This document shows, one piece after another, positions 18,420-25,998 of a DNA stretch of 64,000 nucleotides (positions are counted from its first letter, which is position 1; each line of letters opens with the position of its first letter). The notes below the pieces were generated by a model. That model was not told where the DNA came from, ran no database searches, and saw nothing but the letters and a program-made list of their open reading frames with translations. Where the stretch lies: positions 1,984,001-2,048,000 of the forward strand of contig NZ_CP101137.1 in NCBI RefSeq assembly GCF_028473745.1, in the 5' to 3' direction. This stretch comes from Streptomyces sp. M92. GTDB lineage: Bacteria > Actinomycetota > Actinomycetes > Streptomycetales > Streptomycetaceae. Position numbers and translations under genes: made by a program.

Positions 18420-19106
18420 GTGACCTCACCCCCTGCCCCACCCGTTCTGCGACTGAGCGAGGTGGTCTACGGCGTGTCCGGCCGAAGCCTGCTCGCCGGT
18501 GCCGACCTCACCGTCCCGGCGGGCAGTTCCGTTTCCGTGATGGGACCTTCCGGGAGCGGGAAATCCACCCTGCTGATGTGTGTCATGGGGCTGATCCGCC
18601 CGCAAGCGGGACGTGTCGAGGTCGTGGGACAGGACGTGACCCGGCTGTCCGCGCGGGCACTCGCCGCGCACCGGCGGCGGCACGTCGGCATGGTCTTCCA
18701 GTTCGGCGAACTTCTCCCCGAACTCACCCCGGTGGAGAACGTGATGATCGCGAGCCTGCTGGCCGGTGACGCGGTCGCCGACGCTCGCGCCCGTGCCGAG
18801 GCGCTGCTCGGCCGCCTCGGGGTGCCCGGGGCCACCGCCACGAGCGACCTGTCCGGCGGGGAGCGGCAGCGCGTCGCCGTGGCTCGAGCCCTGGTCAACA
18901 CGCCTGAGCTGCTGCTGGCGGACGAGCCCACGGGAGCGTTGGACGGCGAGCAGCGGGAAGCAGTGGCCGACCTGCTGTTCAGCACCCCGCGGGAACACGG
19001 GTGTGCCCTGGTCGTGGTCACGCACGACCCGATGGTCGCCGGCCGCGCCGATGTGCGGCTGCACCTGCACGAAGGACGCCTGGTCCAGGCCCAGGAGGCG
19101 CGGTGA
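18420..19106 (+). CDS. ABC transporter ATPase, MacB/LolD type
   Basis: This is a 228-residue ATPase. Walker A GPSGSGKST (~42), Q-loop VFQFGELLPELTPVENV, signature LSGGERQRVAVARAL, Walker B ELLLADEPTGALD and H-loop VVTHD are all intact. The TPVENV region after the Q-loop marks the MacB/LolD/FtsE branch that pairs with FtsX-like permeases. GGGAGC precedes the GTG start. It overlaps the permease gene by 4 nt (GTGA), so they form one transporter. Substrate unknown; family members export peptides, lipoproteins or antibiotics, or transmit envelope stress. Confidence 0.92.
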   Translation: MTSPPAPPVLRLSEVVYGVSGRSLLAGADLTVPAGSSVSVMGPSGSGKSTLLMCVMGLIRPQAGRVEVVGQDVTRLSARALAAHRRRHVGMVFQFGELLPELTPVENVMIASLLAGDAVADARARAEALLGRLGVPGATATSDLSGGERQRVAVARALVNTPELLLADEPTGALDGEQREAVADLLFSTPREHGCALVVVTHDPMVAGRADVRLHLHEGRLVQAQEAR

Positions 19107-21268
19107 GCGGCGGCGGCCTGCGACGACGGCTCCTGCGCATGGGACGCGCCGCGTCCCGGTCGGCGGAAGCGGGCCGCATCCGGTACTTCTCGCTGCTCGC
19201 CGCCACTGCCGTGGCGGTCCTCGCCGTCTGCGGATTCCTGCTCGCCGCGTCCTCGTTCGACGGCCGTACCGAGCGCAGCCAGGCGCGTTGGCCGCAGATC
19301 GCCGAGGACGGCTCCGCCGCTCTGCTGTGGAGGGCGACGCTGGCCAGCGTCGACGACCGGCAGTACGACGTGGTCTACATCGAGCCGCTCACCCCCGACG
19401 CCCCCCTGCCGCCCGGTCTGAGCGAATGGCCGAGGCCCGGTGAGGCCGTGCTCTCCCCTGCGCTCAAAGCGGTCGGACCTCAGGTGCGTGGCGAGTACGG
19501 ACGGGCCGTGGGCGCCATAGCGGCGGACGGCCTGGAGTCGCCGAGCGAGTACTTCGCGTACGTACGGCCGACGGCCGAGCGACTGGACCGGGAGGGGATG
19601 ACGAGAGCTTCGGGTTTCGGAGTCTCCTGGACACCGTCGCTCGGGGAGCACATGTACAACTTCGGTCCGAAGGAGTTCTACTGGGCCTACCTGGCGCTGG
19701 TCGGTCTCCCGGCCGGATTGTTCGTCGTGATCGCCGCCCGGGTGGGCGCCGCGGCCCGGGACCGCCGGACCGCGGTCCTCACCGCGCTGGGCGCCTCCGG
19801 GAGTGCCCGGGCATGGTTCACGGTGGGTGAGGCGCTGCTGCCCGTGGTCCTGGGGGCGTCGGCAGCGGCCGCGGCCGTGGCTCCCGTGCTTCTCACCGAC
19901 GTACCGCTGCCCGTCGTCGACTTCGTGCTGTACCTGCCCGACGCCCGGGCAGCGCTGCCCGGACTGGCGCTCGCCGTACTGGGCGTACCGCTCGCGGTGC
20001 TGGCCGCCGTGGTGCTGCTCCAGCCGCGCTACCGGCCGGGCGTCTCGACCCGGCCCGTGGCCGGCAAACGGCGCCGCGAGTGGATGCTGTGGCTGTTCCC
20101 CGTGGCCCTCTTCGGCACGGTGCGGGGCACCGACCTGGCTCCGTACGACCTGCGGCTGCCCGTTCTGGCGGCCGGCAGCGTCATCACCATCGCACTGTTG
20201 CCCGGGGTGGCCGGTGCGGTGGTGTCGGCGGCCGGACCCGCGCTGGCCAGGTTCGGTGCCGCACGCGGCCGGGTGGGCATGCTGGTCGCGGGCAGGCGCC
20301 TGGCGGTGGGCGCGCGCCCCGTCGCGCGACTGGTGGCCGCGGTGGTCGTCGCGGTCGGTCTCGCCGCTCAGGGGCAGATCGCGATCAGCCTGTTCACGGA
20401 CATGAGTGACCGGGTCGACGCGGTGGAGGAACACCTCGGCACCAGTGTGGTGCAGGTGTCCACGACGCTGTCCACGACGGCTGCCGACGTGGCGTCCTTC
20501 GAACAGAACCTGGGGCCAGGAGTGCACGCCCTGGCCATGGCGAGAGATCCGCGATCGGGGCGGGTCGATCTCGTCGCAAGCTGTCCGGTATGGCGAGGCC
20601 TGGGCGTCGAGTGTCCGGCTGCGGCCCCTGCCGAATTGCGTACTCGGCATGCCGGTCTGGATCGGGCGGCGGAGTTGGAGCGGTCGGTCGGAATACGTCT
20701 CCACGCTCGTACCGGAGACGTGACCGAGACCGTGCGTACGGCCGAGGAACCGGCCCTGATGGTCCTGGCGCAGGACGGACGGGAGCTGTCGCTGTCACGG
20801 GTGCACCGGGCCGCCAACGCGCACCTGGCGATGGCGACCGACGTTCAGGTGTTCGCGATGGCCGGCGCCTTCGGCGGCAGTGGCGAGGGCATCGCGGCCG
20901 GGCGGTGGCTGGAGTTGCTTTCCGTGGCGGGCGTGTTGGTGATCGTGGTCGTGGCCGGGATCGGCGCGGTGGCCCAGTTCGTTCGGACCGGCCGCGAACT
21001 GGGCCCGGTCTCGGTGCTGAGCGGCAACGGCCGCGTGTACTACGCGGTCTCCGTCTGGTCCCTGCTGGCGCCGACCGCGTTCGCGGTGTGCGCGGCCGTC
21101 GCCGTGACCTGGTACGTGACCACACCGCTGATGGCGGACTCCGCCGCCCGTCTGTCCGCGCTGTCGGCGGTGGGCGCGGCCGGGCTGGCGTGCGCGGCGG
21201 TCATGACCTGGTGGGGCGCCCGGACGGCGTCAGCGGCGGGGCTCGTGTGGCGTCCGCGCAACGATTGA
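19103..21268 (+). CDS. FtsX-like ABC permease
   Basis: This is a 721-residue permease with about ten membrane segments, starting YFSLLAATAVAVLAVCGFLL. A ~110-residue outside domain follows the first helix, and a second large outside domain (MSDRVDAVEEHLGTSVVQVS to MATDVQVFAM) precedes the last three helices. This duplicated 10-helix layout is that of actinobacterial FtsX/MacB-type permeases. GTG start overlaps the ATPase stop. A small GntR regulator lies convergently downstream, the usual partner type (YtrA) of such exporters. Confidence 0.88.
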   Translation: MSGGGLRRRLLRMGRAASRSAEAGRIRYFSLLAATAVAVLAVCGFLLAASSFDGRTERSQARWPQIAEDGSAALLWRATLASVDDRQYDVVYIEPLTPDAPLPPGLSEWPRPGEAVLSPALKAVGPQVRGEYGRAVGAIAADGLESPSEYFAYVRPTAERLDREGMTRASGFGVSWTPSLGEHMYNFGPKEFYWAYLALVGLPAGLFVVIAARVGAAARDRRTAVLTALGASGSARAWFTVGEALLPVVLGASAAAAAVAPVLLTDVPLPVVDFVLYLPDARAALPGLALAVLGVPLAVLAAVVLLQPRYRPGVSTRPVAGKRRREWMLWLFPVALFGTVRGTDLAPYDLRLPVLAAGSVITIALLPGVAGAVVSAAGPALARFGAARGRVGMLVAGRRLAVGARPVARLVAAVVVAVGLAAQGQIAISLFTDMSDRVDAVEEHLGTSVVQVSTTLSTTAADVASFEQNLGPGVHALAMARDPRSGRVDLVASCPVWRGLGVECPAAAPAELRTRHAGLDRAAELERSVGIRLHARTGDVTETVRTAEEPALMVLAQDGRELSLSRVHRAANAHLAMATDVQVFAMAGAFGGSGEGIAAGRWLELLSVAGVLVIVVVAGIGAVAQFVRTGRELGPVSVLSGNGRVYYAVSVWSLLAPTAFAVCAAVAVTWYVTTPLMADSAARLSALSAVGAAGLACAAVMTWWGARTASAAGLVWRPRND

Positions 21269-21288
21269 CGCGGAGCGCCCGTGACGAA

Positions 21289-21321
21289 CCCGAGGTGCGT
21301 GGGTACGTCCCGCACCTCGGG
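21289..21321. terminator. Bidirectional terminator between permease and GntR gene
   Basis: CCCGAGGTGCG pairs with CGCACCTCGGG (11 bp, 11-nt loop) between convergent genes. Confidence 0.75.
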
Positions 21322-21322
21322 G

Positions 21323-21550
21323 CTACTTCTCCGGGACGAAGGACCCTTGCCCGAGGACGGTGTAGAGCCGCCCCTCCGCCCGAAGCGCGGCCACGGCCTT
21401 CTGCACGGTGCTCGGCGCCACGTCCATCTCGGCGGCCAATTCGTTCACAGCGGGAAAGCGCGCACCGGGCGCGTACTGGCCCGCCTCCAGGCGTCGCCGC
21501 AGCTCATCGGCGACCTGCGGCCACACGGGCACCGAGCGATCAAGGTCCAT
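21323..21550 (-). CDS. Small GntR-family regulator (YtrA-like, HTH only)
   Basis: This is a 75-residue protein. The winged helix is complete (PVWPQVADELRRRLEAGQYAPGARFPAVNELAAEMDVAPSTVQKAVAALRAEGRLYTVLGQGSFV) but there is no effector domain, the minimal form of the YtrA branch. The ATG giving MDLDRSV is the natural start; a longer frame reads through its own operator region. CGCGTATACGCG and ATACGCGTAT palindromes upstream are its likely binding sites. Confidence 0.88.
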   Translation of the reverse strand: MDLDRSVPVWPQVADELRRRLEAGQYAPGARFPAVNELAAEMDVAPSTVQKAVAALRAEGRLYTVLGQGSFVPEK

Positions 21551-21563
21551 GATGCTCAGCGTC

Positions 21564-21610
21564 CGCGTATTTGCGTGATCCCGCGACCGCGTATACGCGA
21601 ATACGCGTAT
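21564..21610. promoter_or_regulatory. Operator region with CGCGTAT palindromes between GntR gene and its divergent partner
   Basis: Two perfect palindromes are adjacent: CGCGTATACGCG (21588-21599) and ATACGCGTAT (21601-21610). A further CGCGTAT half-site lies at 21564-21570. It covers the divergent promoter area and fits a GntR operator controlling both directions. Confidence 0.6.
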
Positions 21611-21686
21611 GCTCCGTTCTGTGAGTCCCCCGCGACCGTGCGACCGGCCCGGGGGTATGGCCACCAGCTACTGAGGAGCTGACGAC

Positions 21687-22105
21687 ATGAGCCACACTAG
21701 CCACGTCCGACTACTGCCCTGGAGAGGGCCCGAGGGCAACGCGCGTACCTGATCACCGACGGCACGGCCGGCCCGCTCTCTCTGCTGGCTGACGAAGTCG
21801 AGAATCAACAGGTCGAGTCGGCAGCCGTCGTGGTGGAGCTTGCACGCCCCATGGTCGAAGCCGCGTCCGGCCTCACAGTGGACGAACTCCGCTGGATCAC
21901 CCGTCGTCTCGTCGAAAGCCTGACGGACGTGCTCAACATCGCTGAGAGTCGCGCACGGCGCGGCGCGGAGCGTCACGGCACCTGCGGACCGCCGCACGCG
22001 AGGGTGTCCCGCTGCTGTGGGCCCGTCGTCGGCTGCTCGGACACCTGCGCCTGCCAGACGATCCGGGAGGCCTGGACGCGGTTGTCGACGCCGAGCTTGG
22101 TGTAG
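21687..22105 (+). pseudogene. Frameshifted partner gene of the GntR regulator
   Basis: After a good start (GAGGAG 8-10 nt upstream) the frame reads MSHTSHVRLLPWRGPEGN, then ART and a stop at 21750. From 21746 the +2 frame continues with YLITDGTAGPLSLLADEVEN and on to ELRWITRRLVESLTDVLNIAESRARR. From memory, Streptomyces often carry an intact ~90-residue gene here starting MSHT...RLLPW and continuing YL.TDG...SRLAD, so a 1-nt loss or 2-nt gain near 21741-21748 best explains the pattern. The reopened frame also runs past its usual end (after AESR) into the 3' end of the LuxR gene on the other strand. Confidence 0.65.
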
Positions 22106-22704
22106 AGCCCGCGGATGTGGTCCTTCACCGTGTGTGCACTGATACCCAGCGTCTCGGCCATGTCGGGGTTCGAGGCGCCGGCCGCCAGCAGTTGGGCGAT
22201 CTCCCGCTCGCGATGGCTGAGTTTCCCCAGCATTCTGCGCGCGGTGGTCGCCGCGTCGGCCGTGCGGGCAGGCCGAACGTACTGGTCGACGAGGAACTGG
22301 GCGGCGACCGGCCCGAGGGCGACCGTGCCTTCCGCGGCTGCCCTCACCGCCCACGGCAGGTGCCGCACGGAGTTGGCGCGCAGCAGGATGCCGCGGGCCC
22401 CGTGGCGTAGCAGCGTGCGGGTGGTGTGTTCCGTCAGACGGTCGACCAGCACGACGTGGGCCGGAGTGGGCACCGGAGCGTTCGTCGCTCTCGGTGCGGT
22501 CGGGTTCGACGACCGGAGTGCCTCGAGTGCGTCGTCCGGGCTGCGGTGGCTGCTGACCACGACGTGCAGACGGGACGTCCGCACCAGGGCGGACGTCGCG
22601 TCCGAGGTCTCGCGGACGATCCGGATTCCGCCGTCCTCCTCCAGTACGCGTCTGACGCCGACCCGTTCCAGCGGCTCCCGGCCGAGAATGCCTACGCGTA
22701 TCAC
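21973..22704 (-). CDS. LuxR/NarL-type regulator with atypical receiver
   Basis: This is a 243-residue protein. The C-terminal HTH is classical (LGKLSHREREIAQLLAAGASNPDMAETLGISAHTVKDHIRGLYTKLGV). The N-terminal half keeps the receiver-like order, but the acidic pocket reads ILGREP instead of IADDHP and the phospho-acceptor region reads VVVSSHRSPD, so phosphorylation is unlikely. GAGGGGG about 9 nt before the GTG supports this start over an ATG 18 nt upstream. No sensor kinase is adjacent. Its 3' end overlaps the relic frame on the plus strand. Confidence 0.8.
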   Translation of the reverse strand: MIRVGILGREPLERVGVRRVLEEDGGIRIVRETSDATSALVRTSRLHVVVSSHRSPDDALEALRSSNPTAPRATNAPVPTPAHVVLVDRLTEHTTRTLLRHGARGILLRANSVRHLPWAVRAAAEGTVALGPVAAQFLVDQYVRPARTADAATTARRMLGKLSHREREIAQLLAAGASNPDMAETLGISAHTVKDHIRGLYTKLGVDNRVQASRIVWQAQVSEQPTTGPQQRDTLACGGPQVP

Positions 22705-23013
22705 GTTCTCTGTCCCCCTCATGTCCCAACGCCGTGCCGCCCCTGGCGTCCGCGGCCCTGCGGGCGCGACGAAGGCCGACGTCTCCGGTGTGGCATGCGG
22801 AGTCGGTCAGGCTCCGCTGTCACCCAGCATGCACACTCCGTACACCCGGGCGACACCTCCAGCTTGCTGCATCAAGGGGAAGCGGAGGGGTTGGCATAAG
22901 GGGTGATTGAGGTGCATATCATCTGCGAGTAGGGGAGGAGCCGTGTTGCGGACCCGGTCCCGGCCGCGCATAGTTGCGCTGCGGAAGGGCCGAAACCGGG
23001 GGTGGGATGGGCG
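22705..23013. other. Divergent promoter region between two LuxR-type regulators
   Basis: No gene is evident. TTGCGG (22946-22951) and ATAGTT (22970-22975), 18 nt apart, form a plausible promoter for the plus-strand regulator. Short frames on either strand lack ribosome-binding sites. Confidence 0.45.
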
Positions 23014-24051
23014 ATGGCCGGGCACGGGGCTCAGGAGCATCCACACGGTGCCGACCGGCTGTGCGCGGACGGGGACCGGGTGTACTCCAGAGCCGTACGA
23101 CGCGGCCGGGTGCCGCGCCGGGACGCCGAGCCGGCCCCCTGCCTCCTCGAACTGGCCCTGCTGCACCCGGACCCCGACGACATGGACTGGCTGGTGCCGA
23201 CCTCTCCGCAGGAGGTCATGACCCGGCTGCTGCGTGGGCTCTACGACGAGGTCAGCACGAGCCAGCGACGGGTGGGCTCGGCGGTGGAGGCCTTCGAGTG
23301 GTACGCGGGCCTGGACGGCCGGTCCCGGCCCGCCGCCGGCACGGAGGGCACGGCGATCCGCGTCCTCGACGGCCTGGCCCGCATCCAGGCGGCGATGGAC
23401 GAGGCGACGCAGGCCTGCACGACGGAGGTCCTGACCGTGCAGCCCGGCGGCATCCGGCGTGAGGCGGAACTCTCCGAGGGCCTGCACCGGGCGCTGGCGC
23501 TGCGCGGGCGCGGGGTGCGGATGCGGGACCTGTACACGCACGTCGCCCGGCACGGCCAGGGCCTGCTCAACTACCTGGAGCTGATGGGCGACGCGGTGGA
23601 GGCCCGCACGCTGGACGAGGTGATCGACCGCCTCATCCTCTTCGACCGCACGGTCGCCTTCATCCCCGCCAACACCGACCGCACGATGGCCCTGGAACTG
23701 CGCCACCCCGCACTGATCGCCTACCTGGTGACGGTCTTCGAACGCCTCTGGCGCCTGGCGATCCCGCTGACCGCCCAGCTCCCCGACACCGGCATCGAGG
23801 GCATCTCCCACCGCGAGCAGTCCATCGCGGCGCTGCTGGCGGAGGGCCACCAGGACGCGGTCATCGCGGAACGCCTCGGCATAAGCGTCCGCACGGCCCG
23901 CGCCCACATCGCCCGCCTCTCGGAGACCTTGGGCGCGGCCAGCCGGACGCAGCTGGGTGTACGCATCGCCCAGGCAGGCCTGGACGGCTCACCGCGCGCG
24001 GTGCCCTCCCCCGTCATCTTTCCGGGTCAAGAATCCCCGACTGCCCGATGA
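23014..24051 (+). CDS. TrmB-like/LuxR-HTH regulator, paralogue A
   Basis: This is a 345-residue protein. The N-terminal half is helical (LCADGDRVYSRAVRRGRV...PCLLELALLHPD). The middle resembles a PLD/TrmB-type sensor (LDGLARIQAAMDEATQACTTEVLTVQPGG, then VEARTLDEVIDRLILFDRTVAFIPANTDR). The C-terminus is a LuxR-type HTH (ISHREQSIAALLAEGHQDAVIAERLGISVRTARAHIARLSETLG). GGGGGTGGG 7 nt before the ATG supports this start; a GTG 12 nt upstream is possible. It is one of four paralogues and the only one on this strand; its last 38 nt overlap the end of paralogue B. The ligand is unknown. Confidence 0.82.
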   Translation: MAGHGAQEHPHGADRLCADGDRVYSRAVRRGRVPRRDAEPAPCLLELALLHPDPDDMDWLVPTSPQEVMTRLLRGLYDEVSTSQRRVGSAVEAFEWYAGLDGRSRPAAGTEGTAIRVLDGLARIQAAMDEATQACTTEVLTVQPGGIRREAELSEGLHRALALRGRGVRMRDLYTHVARHGQGLLNYLELMGDAVEARTLDEVIDRLILFDRTVAFIPANTDRTMALELRHPALIAYLVTVFERLWRLAIPLTAQLPDTGIEGISHREQSIAALLAEGHQDAVIAERLGISVRTARAHIARLSETLGAASRTQLGVRIAQAGLDGSPRAVPSPVIFPGQESPTAR

Positions 24052-24991
24052 GGTAGCCGAGTTGCGCGCGGCTTTCGCTGCCGAGGGTGGCGGCGAGTTT
24101 GGCGATGTGGACGCGGGCGGTGCGGACGTTCATGCCGAGGCGTTCGGCGATGACGTTGTCGGTGTGGCCTTCGATGAGGAGGGCGGCTATGGCTCGTTGG
24201 CGGGGGGTTATGCCGTTGAGGGTGCGGTGGTGGACGGCTGAGGGGTGCATAGGGGTTGCCAGGTGCCAGAGGCGGTCGAAGACGCTGCCCAGGTAGGTGA
24301 CTAAAGGACGGTGACGGATTTCCACGGCCAGGGTCCGCTGCTTGTTGGCGGGGATGAAGGCCACCATGCGGTCCAGCATGAGCATTCGCTGGGGCAGTTC
24401 GTCCAGGGTGCGGACCTCGATGTCCCCATGAAGCTGCTCGAAGTGCGCTAGGACTGCTGGGTCGTGGCGCGTGGTGTGCTGATAGAGAGTCCGCATGCGG
24501 GCGCCGCACGACAGCAAACGCTGTTCCCTGGGGAGCGCGACGGCGAGGGCAGCCGGCGAGCGCCTGCCGCCCGGCTGGATGGTGAGTATCTCTTGGGACG
24601 CCTCATCGGTGACGCGGCCGATCGCGTCGTTGATCCGGTCGATGCCGTGCAGGACGGTGATGCCGTCTGTGGCCGGAAGGCCGTGGCCGTCCCTTGTGCC
24701 GAGGGTCAGGAGCGGCTCGAAGGCTTCGGTGAGCCACGATTCGGCGCGCCGCCGACGGGCGATGTCCTCTTCCATACGGTGCAGCAGGCGTGGGAGGGCG
24801 AGGGCCGGCAAGAGTGGACGCAGCCTGCGCACGTCCTCGACGTCCGGCTGGAGGATTCCCGATTGGGTTACGCACGGCATCGCAGCGGCCTCGTACTCGG
24901 GCACCGTTCCCTCGCGCAGTGCTCGGGCGTAGAGCTGCAGGCCCGCTTGGCATACAGCTTCCGCCCTGTGCTCGTGCGCCTCTGCCGTCAT
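24014..24991 (-). CDS. TrmB-like/LuxR-HTH regulator, paralogue B
   Basis: This is a 325-residue protein with the same order as paralogue A: CQAGLQLYARALREGTVPEYEA; INDAIGRVTDEASQEILTIQPGGRR; IEVRTLDELPQRMLMLDRMVAFIPANKQR; HTH ITPRQRAIAALLIEGHTDNVIAERLGMNVRTARVHIAKLAATLG. The ATG overlaps the stop of paralogue C by 4 nt, so B is the last gene of a D-C-B operon. Its HTH-coding DNA is about 97% identical to that of paralogue C although the sensor halves have diverged. It ends convergently inside paralogue A. Confidence 0.85.
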   Translation of the reverse strand: MTAEAHEHRAEAVCQAGLQLYARALREGTVPEYEAAAMPCVTQSGILQPDVEDVRRLRPLLPALALPRLLHRMEEDIARRRRAESWLTEAFEPLLTLGTRDGHGLPATDGITVLHGIDRINDAIGRVTDEASQEILTIQPGGRRSPAALAVALPREQRLLSCGARMRTLYQHTTRHDPAVLAHFEQLHGDIEVRTLDELPQRMLMLDRMVAFIPANKQRTLAVEIRHRPLVTYLGSVFDRLWHLATPMHPSAVHHRTLNGITPRQRAIAALLIEGHTDNVIAERLGMNVRTARVHIAKLAATLGSESRAQLGYLIGQSGILDPER

Positions 24992-25977
24992 GGACGGTCC
25001 TCCACCGTCAATATCCCCGACTGCCCGATGAGGTAGCCGAGTTGTGCGCGGCTGTCGCTGCCGAGGGTGGCGGCGAGTTTGGCGATGTGGACGCGGGCGG
25101 TGCGGACGTTCATGCCGAGGCGTTCGGCTATGACGTTGTCGGTGTGGCCTTCGATGAGGAGGGTGGCTATGGCTCGTTGGCGAGGGGTGATGCCGTTGAG
25201 GGTGGGTAGTTGGGCGGCGTGGGGGTGCATGGGGGTGGCGAGGTGCCAGAGGCGGTCGAAGGTGTTGACGAAGTAGGCGACCAGGGCGGGGTGGCGGACC
25301 TCAAGGGCGAGTGAACGGTCGGCGCTGGCCGGGATGCTAGCGACCGTGTCGTCCACGATGATCAGTCGTTTGGTGACTTGGTCGAGCGTGCGCGCCTCCA
25401 CATCCCCCCGAAGGCGTTCGTATCGTCCGATGATCAAAGGCGCATGGCGGACGGTGTGTTGGTATAGGGCTCGGACTCGACCACCATTGTCGAGAAACGC
25501 CTGGTCCCGCTCCATGGCCGCTTCGTGGTAGCGGAAGGGCGGAACGACCAAACCCTCGTGCGGCTGGATGGCGAGGAGTTGGTGCTTGCCCGCGGCCATG
25601 GCTTCGGAGATGGCCTGGCCTACTTGCTCCTTGCTGCCGAGGAGTCTCAGGTGTGGACTCTCCTCACCGCCGACGGCTCGACGCTCGAGGCGCATGAGCG
25701 GCTCGAAGGCGTCTGCCAGTCTCTGCCCGCGACGTCGTTCGACCGAGATGCGTTCCTCTGTGGAACGGAGCAGGCGCTGCAGTGCGACAGTCGGAGCGAC
25801 GGGCTCCAGCCGGTCCAGGCCGTCGATCGAGGGGTGGAGGATGCCGTTGTCGATCAGGCAGGGTGCCGTCGTCGCCTCGGCGCTGGTGAGGTGCCCTTCT
25901 CGTAGCGCACGGGCGTAGAGCTCCAGGCCCGCATCACACAACTCCTCCGCTCCATGGTGGTGTGCCTCAGCGGTCAC
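24988..25977 (-). CDS. TrmB-like/LuxR-HTH regulator, paralogue C
   Basis: This is a 329-residue protein. The domain order is as in B. The sensor reads VEARTLDQVTKRLIIVDDTVASIPASADRSLALEVRHPALVAYFVNTFDRLWHLA, and the C-terminal HTH ends SRAQLGYLIGQSGIL exactly as in B. GAGGAGG precedes the GTG start. It is the middle gene of the D-C-B operon, 21 nt after D. The low frequency of G/C in third positions relative to flanking core genes suggests acquired or fast-evolving sequence. Confidence 0.85.
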   Translation of the reverse strand: MTAEAHHHGAEELCDAGLELYARALREGHLTSAEATTAPCLIDNGILHPSIDGLDRLEPVAPTVALQRLLRSTEERISVERRRGQRLADAFEPLMRLERRAVGGEESPHLRLLGSKEQVGQAISEAMAAGKHQLLAIQPHEGLVVPPFRYHEAAMERDQAFLDNGGRVRALYQHTVRHAPLIIGRYERLRGDVEARTLDQVTKRLIIVDDTVASIPASADRSLALEVRHPALVAYFVNTFDRLWHLATPMHPHAAQLPTLNGITPRQRAIATLLIEGHTDNVIAERLGMNVRTARVHIAKLAATLGSDSRAQLGYLIGQSGILTVEDRP

Positions 25978-25998
25978 GCGTGGCCCTCCTCCTCAGGG

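Noticed and set aside
22807..22914. Minus-strand mini-frame ending MQQAGGVARVYGVCMLGDSGA, considered as a second peptide gene
   Set aside because: No ribosome-binding site or signal segment, and no resemblance to the 27.1-kb peptide.
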